64,000 nucleotides of DNA from Halanaerobium salsuginis (GTDB lineage: Bacteria > Bacillota > Halanaerobiia > Halanaerobiales > Halanaerobiaceae). The first letter of the stretch is position 1, and the number at the start of each line of letters is the position of its first letter. Below the pieces are notes generated by a model. The model was not told where the DNA came from. It did not search any database and saw nothing but the letters and a program-made list of their open reading frames with translations. The stretch covers positions 1 through 64,000 of the forward strand of contig NZ_FOTI01000002.1 in NCBI RefSeq assembly GCF_900114545.1. Reading direction: 5' to 3'. Position numbers and translations under genes: made by a program. This document shows, piece after piece, positions 7,848-16,243 of the stretch.

Positions 7848-7874
7848 GTTTATTTTTATAGTTTATGGTATAAT
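7846..7874 (+). promoter_or_regulatory. lexA promoter
   Basis: TTGTTT and a perfect TATAAT (7869-7874) are separated by 17 nt, about 29 nt before the lexA start codon. Confidence 0.75.
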
Positions 7875-7902
7875 AAAGGAAAATATGAATGGAGGAATTT
7901 TG

Positions 7903-8526
7903 ATGGAAGAACTTTCTAAAAGGCAGCAAAATATTCTACAATTTATTATAGATGAAATTAAAGCAAAAGGGTATCCACCTTCTGTCAGAGAAATTGGCAA
8001 AGCAGTAGGCCTTAAGTCTCCAGCTTCTGTTCACAGTCATCTTAAAACGCTGGAAAAACTAAAATATCTAAGACGTGATCCTTCTAAGCCAAGAGCTATA
8101 GAAGTTATTTATAATAATGATCAAGAATCAAAAAGTAATAAAGAAATGATAGATATTCCAGTAGTTGGTAGGGTTACAGCAGGTGCACCTATTCTGGCAG
8201 AGGAAAATATAGAAGATTATTTCCCTCTTCCCTTAAGCTATTTAAAGGTTGGTAATAATGATTTATTTATGCTCAGAGTAAGTGGCGATAGTATGCTGAA
8301 TGCGGGAATTCATGATGGGGATTATGTAATAGCAGAAAAACAAAGTTATGCTAACAATAGTGAAATTGTAATTGCTTTACTGGAAGATGAAGCAACAGTA
8401 AAGAGATTTTTTAAGGAAGATGAACATATTCGTTTACAGCCCGAAAATCCAGCCTATGAACCAATAATATCAAAAAATGTTAAGATTTTAGGCAAGGTTA
8501 CCGGGTTGTTTAGAAAATTTGATTAA
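7903..8526 (+). CDS. lexA: LexA repressor
   Basis: This is the transcriptional repressor of the SOS regulon, inactivated by RecA-stimulated self-cleavage. The N-terminal winged helix-turn-helix (1-65, [24 protein letters not shown]) is typical. The cleavage bond is Ala93-Gly94 in VTAGAPIL; the serine nucleophile is Ser130 in SGDSM and the general base Lys167 in ATVKRFF. The start is set by GGAGG seven nt before ATG 7903, giving 207 residues, normal for LexA. A longer open frame upstream covers the promoter and operators and is not coding. The gene is divergent from yneA with shared operators, and its own terminator lies inside the 3' end of the convergent udg gene. Confidence 0.96.
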   Translation: MEELSKRQQNILQFIIDEIKAKGYPPSVREIGKAVGLKSPASVHSHLKTLEKLKYLRRDPSKPRAIEVIYNNDQESKSNKEMIDIPVVGRVTAGAPILAEENIEDYFPLPLSYLKVGNNDLFMLRVSGDSMLNAGIHDGDYVIAEKQSYANNSEIVIALLEDEATVKRFFKEDEHIRLQPENPAYEPIISKNVKILGKVTGLFRKFD

Positions 8527-8539
8527 CTAAACTTAATAA

Positions 8540-9172
8540 TTATAATTCTCCGTTGTTAGAAAGCTCTTTTATTCTAACAGCGGCTTTTTTTATTAATTGA
8601 AAATCATACCAACTATACTTCTTCATGTTATTATTTCGCAGTAAATAAGCCGGATGAAAAGTTGGTAGAAAAAAGATTTCTCCTCGTTGATACCAGTTAC
8701 CTCTTGCTTTGGTAATGCTTTCAGGAGGATCAATTAAAAATTTGGTAGCTGTTGAACCTAAAGTGACAATAACCTTGGGCTGAATAAGTCTAATTTCTGC
8801 CATCAGGATTGAAACACAGGCCTCAAATTCATTTTGATGGGGAGCCCTATTATTAGGAGGTCTGCATTTAACAACATTAGTAATATATAAGTCCTCTCTT
8901 TTTAATTTAACAGCCTCCAGTATTTTATCTAAAAGCTGACCTGCTTTACCGACAAAAGGTCTGCCCAACCGATCCTCATTTGCACCTGGTCCCTCTCCGA
9001 TTAACATTAATCTATTATTTACATTTCCTTCCCCCATTACAACACCATTACAGCCAGACCGAAGCTGACAGCGCTCACATTGTAATGCTTTTTCTTTTAA
9101 AGCTTGATAATTATCTTCTGGATAAGCAAAAAGCTGCTGTATTTTAAAATTTCCTTCTTGATCAAATAACAT
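8540..9172 (-). CDS. Type 4/5-like uracil-DNA glycosylase (4Fe-4S)
   Basis: This 210-residue enzyme removes uracil from DNA to start base excision repair. Motif A is GEGPGANED (59-67) and motif B HPAYLLRN near residue 175. The four cysteines expected to hold the 4Fe-4S cluster are Cys32, Cys35, Cys103 and Cys119. The GEGPGxxED form is that of family 4 enzymes (bacterial and archaeal thermophile type), usual in Clostridia. Its last codons overlap the lexA terminator hairpin on the other strand. It follows the TPR gene by 32 nt on the same strand and may be the end of the long mutS-hfq run. Confidence 0.9.
   Translation of the reverse strand: MLFDQEGNFKIQQLFAYPEDNYQALKEKALQCERCQLRSGCNGVVMGEGNVNNRLMLIGEGPGANEDRLGRPFVGKAGQLLDKILEAVKLKREDLYITNVVKCRPPNNRAPHQNEFEACVSILMAEIRLIQPKVIVTLGSTATKFLIDPPESITKARGNWYQRGEIFFLPTFHPAYLLRNNNMKKYSWYDFQLIKKAAVRIKELSNNGEL
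8550..8591 (+). terminator. lexA terminator nested in the 3' end of the udg gene
   Basis: CCGTTGTTAGAA (8550-8561) pairs with TTCTAACAGCGG (8572-8583) with one mismatch, followed by CTTTTTTT. The stem encodes the last residues of the uracil-DNA glycosylase on the opposite strand. Confidence 0.8.
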
Positions 9173-9204
9173 TAAGAACCTCCTAAAACTAGTTTAATAA
9201 CTTT

Positions 9205-9849
9205 TTACTGAGTAAAGTCTTGATATTCTTCATCTGCCAGTGCCTTAAATAATTTCCGGGCTGAAGCCGCTTCAACCAGTGCTCTTATATAGTCCCCTTT
9301 TTTGTAATAAGCAACTCCTTTAATTAGATGGGAGTATTCATTTTCAGCCATAACAAGAGCTTGATTAGCATAGTCTAGGGCCAGATCATATCTATCTAAT
9401 TCTAATAAAGCAGCAGCTAAATTATTTATCAGCCAATAATTATTTTGATCTAATTTGAGAGCATACTCAAATATATTAACTGCCTCAGCATATTTTTTAT
9501 TAATTACAGCTTGAAAAGCAGCACAATTTAAATAAAACAAATTATCTGATTGCTGATAATTATACCAGTCAGCTAGATATGAAAAAACAGCAGCGTTAAA
9601 TTCATGGCGACTAACACTGCTGCCAAAATTATCAATAATATCATAGGCTTTTTTTATCTCACCAGTATTAGCATAAGCAACTGCCAAACTATAATTTAAT
9701 AAAATATCATCCTTATTTTCTTGCAATTGGTAATTAACTGTTTTAATTAAATTATCCCAATTATAATTTGACTCTGCTCCTACATTAATAGTTAACGAAA
9801 CTACAAAAAATATTGTAATAATTAAAATTAATTTAGTTTTTCTTAACAA
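9205..9849 (-). CDS. Exported TPR-repeat protein of unknown function
   Basis: The 214 residues begin with a signal peptide (LILIITIFFVVSLTINVGA, cleavage probably after GAE or near residue 25). At least three tetratricopeptide repeats follow: LNYSLAVAYANTGEIKKAYDII, WLINNLAAALLELDRYDLALDYANQAL and HLIKGVAYYKKGDYIRALVEA. TPR arrays mediate protein-protein contacts; the partner is unknown. There is no lipobox, so the protein is probably released into the periplasm or anchored by an uncleaved signal. It lies 23 nt after hfq on the same strand. Confidence 0.75.
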   Translation of the reverse strand: MLRKTKLILIITIFFVVSLTINVGAESNYNWDNLIKTVNYQLQENKDDILLNYSLAVAYANTGEIKKAYDIIDNFGSSVSRHEFNAAVFSYLADWYNYQQSDNLFYLNCAAFQAVINKKYAEAVNIFEYALKLDQNNYWLINNLAAALLELDRYDLALDYANQALVMAENEYSHLIKGVAYYKKGDYIRALVEAASARKLFKALADEEYQDFTQ

Positions 9850-9872
9850 GACTGCAACATCCTTACTTTTAA

Positions 9873-10106
9873 TTATTCTTCTAAATCAAGGAGACCACTA
9901 ATCTTTTCAACTGGTGCAATTGTAGAAATAGCATGTTTATAAATCATCTGATCTCTCTGATCACTTCGCAAAATAATAGTAAAATTATCATACGCTGTTA
10001 TCTTACCTTTTAACTGATACCCATTAACAAAATAAACAATCACTTCAATTTTATTTTCATGAATATGTTTTAAAATATGATCCTGATAATTAACATTATT
10101 ACTCAT
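9873..10106 (-). CDS. hfq: RNA chaperone Hfq
   Basis: This 77-residue Sm-like protein should form a hexameric ring that binds small RNAs and mRNAs. The Sm1 motif runs from about 15 to 50 (VIVYFVNGYQLKGKITAYDNFTIIL). The Sm2 motif YKHAIST is in the form typical of bacterial Hfq. The short C-terminal tail is usual in Firmicutes. AAGGGGGCTACAGC precedes the start. The position downstream of mutS-mutL-miaA is the conserved one for hfq. Confidence 0.96.
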   Translation of the reverse strand: MSNNVNYQDHILKHIHENKIEVIVYFVNGYQLKGKITAYDNFTIILRSDQRDQMIYKHAISTIAPVEKISGLLDLEE

Positions 10107-10187
10107 TGCTGTAGCCCCCTTTTATATTTTTAACTTACTCTATATATTAAATTCAATATTTTTAAAAAAAATCCTGCAAAGATTACT

Positions 10188-10565
10188 TTAATTATTTTTT
10201 TCTAAATCACTATAATAAGAGTTTAAACCAGGTAGATAGTCTTTAAATTGATAATATAAATCGCTAACTTTACGTATGCCAAAACCAGTATAAACAGCTT
10301 CACCTTGTTTAAATATCTTGAGAACTGGTACAGATTGAATACTATATTTTTCAAAAAGCTGGGGAAAATCATTTAATTTTAAAACGTACAGTGTAAAACC
10401 AGGAAAATTAGCCAGAACCTGAGTAATATTTTGTAAGGCAATTTGACAATAACCGCAGTCTTCTCTCGAAAAAAGCACCAATAATGTTGCTTGAGAATCA
10501 AGCAAACTTTCAAATTCAGCTTGACTAGAAATTAATTTCACTTCGTTTTTTGTATTCTTGCTCAT
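10188..10565 (-). CDS. Thioredoxin-like protein with CGYC motif
   Basis: This 125-residue cytoplasmic thioredoxin fold has its active site Cys37-Gly-Tyr-Cys40 after strand LLVLFSREDCGYC and the cis-proline in SVPVLKIF. It lacks the standard WCGPC, so a dedicated thiol-disulfide role or poor thioredoxin activity is possible. It overlaps the 3' end of miaA by 41 nt in another frame. The start is supported by AAAGGAGATAG, so the long overlap appears real. Sequences inside the operon are typical of the surrounding genes, giving no sign of transfer. Confidence 0.83.
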   Translation of the reverse strand: MSKNTKNEVKLISSQAEFESLLDSQATLLVLFSREDCGYCQIALQNITQVLANFPGFTLYVLKLNDFPQLFEKYSIQSVPVLKIFKQGEAVYTGFGIRKVSDLYYQFKDYLPGLNSYYSDLEKNN

Positions 10566-11505
10566 AATCGCTATCTCCTTTTATAATAGCTGTCATAACC
10601 TGTAAAATATCAGCTCTAGTTTCCTTTTCCAAATTAAAAATAAATATTTTTCCCTGCCTATATTCTCTTCTCAACCAGGTTAACTGACGTTTAGCAAAAT
10701 TACGGCTTCTCTTTTTAATCAATCTAACTGCTTCAGTTTTAGAAATTTGCCCATCTAAATAAGACAAAAGTTCCTTATAGCCAAGAGCCTGTCTAGCTGT
10801 ATCACTCAGATTATCATATTTATTTTTCAGATTTCTTACTTCATCCAGAAGGCCCCGGGCCAGCATCAACTCAACTCGCTGATTAATCCGCTGATAAATC
10901 ATTTCTCTGCTGCGGACAAGACCAAACTTATAAGCAGAATAACGAGGCGGTCTAGCCTGCTGCTGTTCTTTATAAAAACTTTTGGTCTTACCAGTTGCTT
11001 TATAAATTTCAATTGCTCTAATTACTCTTCGCAAATCATTAGGATGTAATTTAGCTGCAGTTTGGGGATCATACTCAGTCAAAATATCATGCACAGCCTC
11101 AGTACCAGACTGATCAGCTAAGTTCTCTAAACGCTCACGCAAAGCAAGCTGGGGTTTTATTTCTGGCAGCATAAAACCTGCCAGAACTGCTCTAATATAA
11201 AGATTAGTCCCTCCTACCAGTAAGGGGAGCCGATCCCTTTTTTGTAATTCTGCTATTTTTTGATCACAATCATTTTGAAACTGTGCCAGTGAATATTCTT
11301 CAGTCGGCTTAATTAAATCAAGCAGGTGATGTTCAACTCTCTGCTGTTCCTCAGCAGTAGCTTTGGCCGTTCCAATATCCATTTCCTGATAAATCTGCAT
11401 TGAATCAACCGAAATTATTTCTCCCTTAATCTGATTAGCAAGCTCTAAAGATAAGTCTGTTTTCCCCACTGCAGTTGGTCCAGTTAAAACAACTAAATCT
11501 CTCAT
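10525..11505 (-). CDS. miaA: tRNA dimethylallyltransferase MiaA
   Basis: MiaA adds the dimethylallyl group to A37 of tRNAs reading U-starting codons. The 326-residue protein has the P-loop GPTAVGKTDLSLELA at residues 9-23, the DSMQIYQEMDIGTAKAT segment, HHLLDLI, and the C-terminal tRNA-binding TWLRREYR. The ATG overlaps the mutL TGA (ATGA), a sign of translational coupling. Its product is the substrate of MiaB, whose gene is upstream in the same run, so both steps of the ms2i6A modification are encoded together. Confidence 0.95.
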   Translation of the reverse strand: MRDLVVLTGPTAVGKTDLSLELANQIKGEIISVDSMQIYQEMDIGTAKATAEEQQRVEHHLLDLIKPTEEYSLAQFQNDCDQKIAELQKRDRLPLLVGGTNLYIRAVLAGFMLPEIKPQLALRERLENLADQSGTEAVHDILTEYDPQTAAKLHPNDLRRVIRAIEIYKATGKTKSFYKEQQQARPPRYSAYKFGLVRSREMIYQRINQRVELMLARGLLDEVRNLKNKYDNLSDTARQALGYKELLSYLDGQISKTEAVRLIKKRSRNFAKRQLTWLRREYRQGKIFIFNLEKETRADILQVMTAIIKGDSDYEQEYKKRSEINF

Positions 11506-13490
11506 TTTCTACCAAGCCCTTTTTCAATTTCATCCCGGCTAATATTAATCATAATTGGACGGCTGTGTGGACAACGATAGGGGTTTTCTGTTTGATATAA
11601 CCCTTTAACCAGTTCAATGCTTTCCTGAGGAGTTAATGGCTTACCAGCTTTTATAGCAGTTCTGCAAGCTAAATATTTTAGCATGGACTCCTGAACTTCA
11701 GCTGGAGATAAAGCTCTTCCAGCCCGGGCCAACTCAGCTATCATTTCTTCAAGAATATTCCTAGTTGATCTATTTTTCAGTAAAACAGGCACTTCTTGAA
11801 TTAAAATAGTATTACTGCCAAAATCACTAAATTCAATTCCAACCTGATTAATTTCTGCCTGATATTGCTTAACAATTTCCATTTCAGATGGAGATAGTTC
11901 CAATTTAACTGGTAACAATAATGACTGAACAGACTTATTTTTTTGATTATATTCTTGAAAAAACTTTTCAAATAAAATTCTTTCATGTGCATTATGCTGA
12001 TCAACTATTTTAAGACCTAGATCAGTTTCAATTAGAATGTAACTATTAAAAATTTGAGCTAGATATTTAAAATATTCTTCATGAGCAGCAGTATCAGCTA
12101 AAGAATATTCTTCGTTTTCATTCTCACTAATTAAAGAAGTATCAGTTTGCTCGCTCTCTTTTAAATTATTTTTAGCCATAGATTGATTACCCTTATAATT
12201 ATTCTTTTTACTAAAACTAGAGTAAGACTTATTAATAGCTCTTTTTTGACCAGCATCACTAGTACTATATTCTGTAAAATTAGAATCATTATTAGCTGCT
12301 AAATGTTTTGCATTAGCTGCTGAATTTTTAAAAAGACTATTGCTTCCCTGCTTTAAATCTATTTTACTCTGCTGTAGTGATTTTTGTCTGGAAGTACTGT
12401 TTTCATTATTCTCATTTTTTACTTCATTATTTGCTGTTTTAGAAGCTATCTCATTAGTATCAGTTGGACTCTGCTTGTTAAGTTTAATTCTAGTTGTTGG
12501 ATCATTAGCTTTTAATACATTACGTACAGCTTTTTTAATTACATCATAAATAATCTGACCCCGACTAAATTTAACTTCCCGTTTAGCTGGATGAACATTA
12601 ACATCAACTAAAATCGGATTAACTTTAATAAATAAAAAAACAATTGGTCTGCGGCCAGGGTCAATTAAGTGACTATATGCTGATTCTACTGCCCGGGCCA
12701 CCAAATTATTATAGATAGGACGACCATTAGCAAAAAGTAATTCATGACTGCGGCTGGAACGGGTAAGTTCCGGGCGACAGAGATAACCACTCAATTTAAT
12801 ATAACGATCTTCGATCTCAATAGGAAACAAGTTAGCAGCAATCTCACTACCAAAAACTGCATAAATTGTATCCTTTAAACTCCCATTTCCAGGAGTTGAA
12901 ATTATCTGGCGCTGATCATGGAAAAGCTGCAGGGCAAGCTTACTATTAGCTACAGCTTCGGCACTAACAATTCTAGAAATATGAGTAAACTCTGTAGTCG
13001 TTGTCTTAAGGTATTTATACCGAGCTGGTGTATTATAAAAAAGATCTTTTACCCTGACATCAGTTCCTACAGTAGCCCCAGTTGGGTTTTTTGCTAAAAT
13101 TTCTCCACCCTTAAGCTTAATCTTAGTTGCTGCCTCTGCACTCTGGTGACGACTAATCATCTCTACTTCAGATACTGAAGCAATACTGGCTAAAGCTTCA
13201 CCCCGAAATCCCAGACTATAAAGTGAGTAAAGATCATCAATATCTTCAATCTTACTTGTAGCATAGCGATTAAAAGCAGATTCCATATCATCAGCCATAA
13301 TTCCCTGCCCATTATCTTTAATTCTAATTAAGTCACGCCCACCATTTTCTATTTTAATTTCAACTTTAGTTGCCCCAGCATCAATTGAATTTTCAAGCAG
13401 CTCTTTTACGATAGAGGCTGGCCGCTCAATCACTTCACCAGCTGAAATTTGGTTAGCAACATTCTGGGGAAGTTGTTTAATTATACCCAT
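11502..13490 (-). CDS. mutL: DNA mismatch repair protein MutL
   Basis: MutL links MutS mismatch recognition to strand incision. The N-terminal GHKL ATPase has ELLENSIDAGA, DNGQGI and GFRGEAL. A hydrophilic Asn/Ser/Lys-rich linker follows at roughly residues 330-470. The C-terminal domain has the endonuclease metal motif DQHNAHERILFE (consensus DQHAxxE-x4-E) plus ACRTAIKAG and CPHSRPIMI, so this is the nicking type found in bacteria without MutH. The start is ATG 13490, placed 9 nt after AGGAGG; an upstream GTG overlaps that site. It has 662 residues. It lies 1 nt from the mutS stop. Confidence 0.94.
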   Translation of the reverse strand: MGIIKQLPQNVANQISAGEVIERPASIVKELLENSIDAGATKVEIKIENGGRDLIRIKDNGQGIMADDMESAFNRYATSKIEDIDDLYSLYSLGFRGEALASIASVSEVEMISRHQSAEAATKIKLKGGEILAKNPTGATVGTDVRVKDLFYNTPARYKYLKTTTTEFTHISRIVSAEAVANSKLALQLFHDQRQIISTPGNGSLKDTIYAVFGSEIAANLFPIEIEDRYIKLSGYLCRPELTRSSRSHELLFANGRPIYNNLVARAVESAYSHLIDPGRRPIVFLFIKVNPILVDVNVHPAKREVKFSRGQIIYDVIKKAVRNVLKANDPTTRIKLNKQSPTDTNEIASKTANNEVKNENNENSTSRQKSLQQSKIDLKQGSNSLFKNSAANAKHLAANNDSNFTEYSTSDAGQKRAINKSYSSFSKKNNYKGNQSMAKNNLKESEQTDTSLISENENEEYSLADTAAHEEYFKYLAQIFNSYILIETDLGLKIVDQHNAHERILFEKFFQEYNQKNKSVQSLLLPVKLELSPSEMEIVKQYQAEINQVGIEFSDFGSNTILIQEVPVLLKNRSTRNILEEMIAELARAGRALSPAEVQESMLKYLACRTAIKAGKPLTPQESIELVKGLYQTENPYRCPHSRPIMINISRDEIEKGLGRK

Positions 13491-13491
13491 T

Positions 13492-16107
13492 TTAGCTACC
13501 CTCCTCACTGTTTTCCTTTAAATCTTTTTTCATTTTATACAGAAAATTCATTGCATCCATTGGTGTCATTGCCAAAATATCTTTTTTAGCAAGCTCTTTT
13601 AAAATTGGACTTTCTTCTGTTTTAAACAAAGGTAATTGCTGATGTTTTTCTGCCTGAACATGTTTTTCAAGATTACGAACTGGCAGTTTATTATTATTTT
13701 CCAAACGAGCTAAAACTTTCTGAGCACTAATAATTATTTCTTCCGGCAGGCCTGCTAGTCTAGCAACTTCAATGCCATAACTGTCATTAGCTCTCCCTTT
13801 ACCAATACGGTGCAAAAAATGTACCCCATCACTATCTTCTTTAACCAATACATTATAGTTTTTAATTCCAGTATACTCATCTTCTAATCTAGTTAGCTCA
13901 TGATAGTGTGTTGCAAATAATGTACGAGCTCCAATACGTTCTGGATTATTTAAGTATTCACTTACAGCCCAGGCAATTGAAACACCATCATAAGTACTAG
14001 TTCCTCGCCCCACCTCATCTAAAATAACCAGACTTTGAGCAGTACTATTATTAACTATATTAGCAACTTCGTTCATTTCTACCATAAAAGTACTCTGACC
14101 AGTAGTTAGATCATCACTAGCACCTACCCGGGTAAAAATCCGATCAGTTAAACCTATAACTGCTTTATCTGCTGGCACAAAACAGCCTATCTGGGCCATC
14201 AATACTATTAGAGCAACCTGTCTCATATAAGTAGATTTACCCGACATATTAGGGCCAGTTATCAAAATAAAACGCTGATCACTCTGATTTAAATAGCAGT
14301 CATTTGGAACAAACTGTTCAGAAAACATCTTTTCCACCACAGGGTGACGACCATTTTCAATAATTATTTCTGAACCCGAATTAATATCTGGTCGTTGATA
14401 ATTATTTTCTCCTGCCAGATAAGCAAAAGCTAGCAAAACATCTAGTATAGCAATTAAATCAGCTGTCCGATTAATTCTTTCTACCTCAGCTGCTATTTCT
14501 TCTCTAATTTCTAAAAATAATTTATATTCTAGATCATTAATCTTTTCTTCTGCACCTAAGACTTCAGCTTCTTTGGCTTTTAATTCCGGAATAATATAGC
14601 GTTCACTATTACTTAAAGTTTGTTTGCGCTCATAATGTTCAGGTACTTTCTCTAAATGAGAATTTGTTACTTCTAAATAATAACCAAACACTTTATTAAA
14701 ACCAACTTTTAGCGTATTAATACCAGTCTTTTCTCTTTCCTCTTTTTGCAGAGCTGCAATCCAATCTTTACCACTGCCAACCAAATCACGCAGTTGATCA
14801 AGTTCTGCAGCATAATTATCTTTAATTATTCCGCCTTCAGTAATAGTAGTTGGAGGTTCTTCCTTAATAGAAATTTCTAATAACTGTTGAATATCAGTTA
14901 AAGAGTCAAATTTAGCGCTCAATTTAGCTAACAATTCAGTTGAAAAGCTAGTAATTAAATCTTCGACAATTGGTAATTTAGCCAGTGAATTTTTTAAAGC
15001 AACTAAGTCTCTAGCATTAGCAGATTGATAAGTTATTTTGCTCATTATTCTTTCTAAATCATAAATATCTGCTAAGTTTGTTCGTAATTTTTCCATTACT
15101 ATATAATTATTTTTAATTTCTGCTACTGCATCATGGCGGGCTGCAATTTCAGTTTGATTAATTAAAGGCTGATTAATCCATTTTTTAATTTTACGCCCTC
15201 CCATTGAAGTAACTGTCTGATCAAGAACAGCCAGGAGAGATCCATTACGGCTATTATCTCTAATTGTAGCAGTTAATTCAAGATTTCTCCGACTGGCAGA
15301 ATCAAGTACCATATAATCCTCTAAGAAATAAGATTTTAAAGCAGTAATCTGATTAATTGTTCTTTTTTGAGTTTCAGATAAATAAAGCAAAATTTGACCA
15401 GCTGCATAAACAGCCGCTTTCATTTCTGCACAGCCAAAACCTTCTAGGGAATTAACATTAAAATGTTCTAAAAGCAGTTCTTTCAGCTCTTGATATTTTT
15501 TGCTTTCAACTATATTTAAAGTAAAATTATAATGTTCCTGCAGCTGTTTTAATTCTTTCTGCTGGGCAATTTTTTCCTCCAAAAGTAGTTCACGAGGAGA
15601 AATTCGATTAATCTCATCACTTAACTTAGCTGCTTGTGACTGAGAAAATTCAGTTAAATAAAATTCTCCTGTTGAGATATCAGTATAAGAAAAGCCAAAT
15701 TTATCTCCATAATTAAAAGCTGCTGCTAGATAATTATTCTCATTCTCAGCCAAGATTTCATTTTCAATTACAGTTCCAGGTGTAATTACTCTGATTACAT
15801 CTCTTTCAACTATTCCACTGGCTTCTGCTGGATCTTCAAGTTGTTCACAAATAGCAACTTTTATTCCCTGCTTAATCAATTTTTCAATATAAGAAGCAGC
15901 TGAGTGATGTGGTACTCCTGCCATTGGAATTTTTTCTCCTCCACCCTTATTTCGAGAAGTTAAAGCAATATCTAATAATTTTGCAGCTCTTTTTGCATCA
16001 CTGCCAAACATTTCGTAAAAATCTCCCAGTCTAAAAAATAACATTGCATCCTGATATTTGTTTTTCAAGTCATGATATTGTTGCATCATTGGTGTTAAAT
16101 CAGCCAA
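13492..16107 (-). CDS. mutS: DNA mismatch repair protein MutS
   Basis: MutS recognises mismatches and small loops. The N-terminal DNA-contacting motif MLFFRLGDFYEMFG is present, and the C-terminal ABC-type ATPase has Walker A GPNMSGKSTYMRQ and Walker B ILDEVGRGTSTYDG. The best start is TTG 16107 (M-A-D-L-T-P-M-M-Q-Q-Y), five nt after GGAGGGA, giving 871 residues. The reading frame extends 29 codons further upstream, but that part holds a terminator-like hairpin and does not match the family, so it is leader. It is followed directly by mutL. Confidence 0.95.
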   Translation of the reverse strand: MADLTPMMQQYHDLKNKYQDAMLFFRLGDFYEMFGSDAKRAAKLLDIALTSRNKGGGEKIPMAGVPHHSAASYIEKLIKQGIKVAICEQLEDPAEASGIVERDVIRVITPGTVIENEILAENENNYLAAAFNYGDKFGFSYTDISTGEFYLTEFSQSQAAKLSDEINRISPRELLLEEKIAQQKELKQLQEHYNFTLNIVESKKYQELKELLLEHFNVNSLEGFGCAEMKAAVYAAGQILLYLSETQKRTINQITALKSYFLEDYMVLDSASRRNLELTATIRDNSRNGSLLAVLDQTVTSMGGRKIKKWINQPLINQTEIAARHDAVAEIKNNYIVMEKLRTNLADIYDLERIMSKITYQSANARDLVALKNSLAKLPIVEDLITSFSTELLAKLSAKFDSLTDIQQLLEISIKEEPPTTITEGGIIKDNYAAELDQLRDLVGSGKDWIAALQKEEREKTGINTLKVGFNKVFGYYLEVTNSHLEKVPEHYERKQTLSNSERYIIPELKAKEAEVLGAEEKINDLEYKLFLEIREEIAAEVERINRTADLIAILDVLLAFAYLAGENNYQRPDINSGSEIIIENGRHPVVEKMFSEQFVPNDCYLNQSDQRFILITGPNMSGKSTYMRQVALIVLMAQIGCFVPADKAVIGLTDRIFTRVGASDDLTTGQSTFMVEMNEVANIVNNSTAQSLVILDEVGRGTSTYDGVSIAWAVSEYLNNPERIGARTLFATHYHELTRLEDEYTGIKNYNVLVKEDSDGVHFLHRIGKGRANDSYGIEVARLAGLPEEIIISAQKVLARLENNNKLPVRNLEKHVQAEKHQQLPLFKTEESPILKELAKKDILAMTPMDAMNFLYKMKKDLKENSEEGS

Positions 16108-16159
16108 ACTTATCCCTCCATTACAGTCAAGTCTATCGATTAAATTAAAATATTCAAAA

Positions 16160-16190
16160 GCCTGAAAGACTTTAAACTTATCTTTCAGGC
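16160..16190 (-). terminator. Terminator/attenuator hairpin between miaB and mutS
   Basis: GCCTGAAAGA (16160-16169) and TCTTTCAGGC (16181-16190) form a perfect 10-bp stem with an 11-nt loop. On the minus strand it is followed by CTTTTGAATATTTT. It could end part of the miaB transcripts or act as a leader element for mutS. Confidence 0.6.
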
Positions 16191-16243
16191 TCATAAATTA
16201 ACAAACAGCAATTTAAGTCTACCATTTATTTAGTATTAACAGC

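Noticed and set aside
7786-7902. Longer lexA frame starting about 39 codons upstream.
   Set aside because: It runs through the operators and promoter; GGAGG and normal LexA length fix the start at 7903.
12340-12549. Plus-strand open frame inside mutL.
   Set aside because: It is a shadow in the low-complexity linker of mutL and has no ribosome binding site.
16108-16194. Extra N-terminal 29 residues of mutS.
   Set aside because: They are encoded by a terminator-like inverted repeat, and MutS homologues begin near the TTG.
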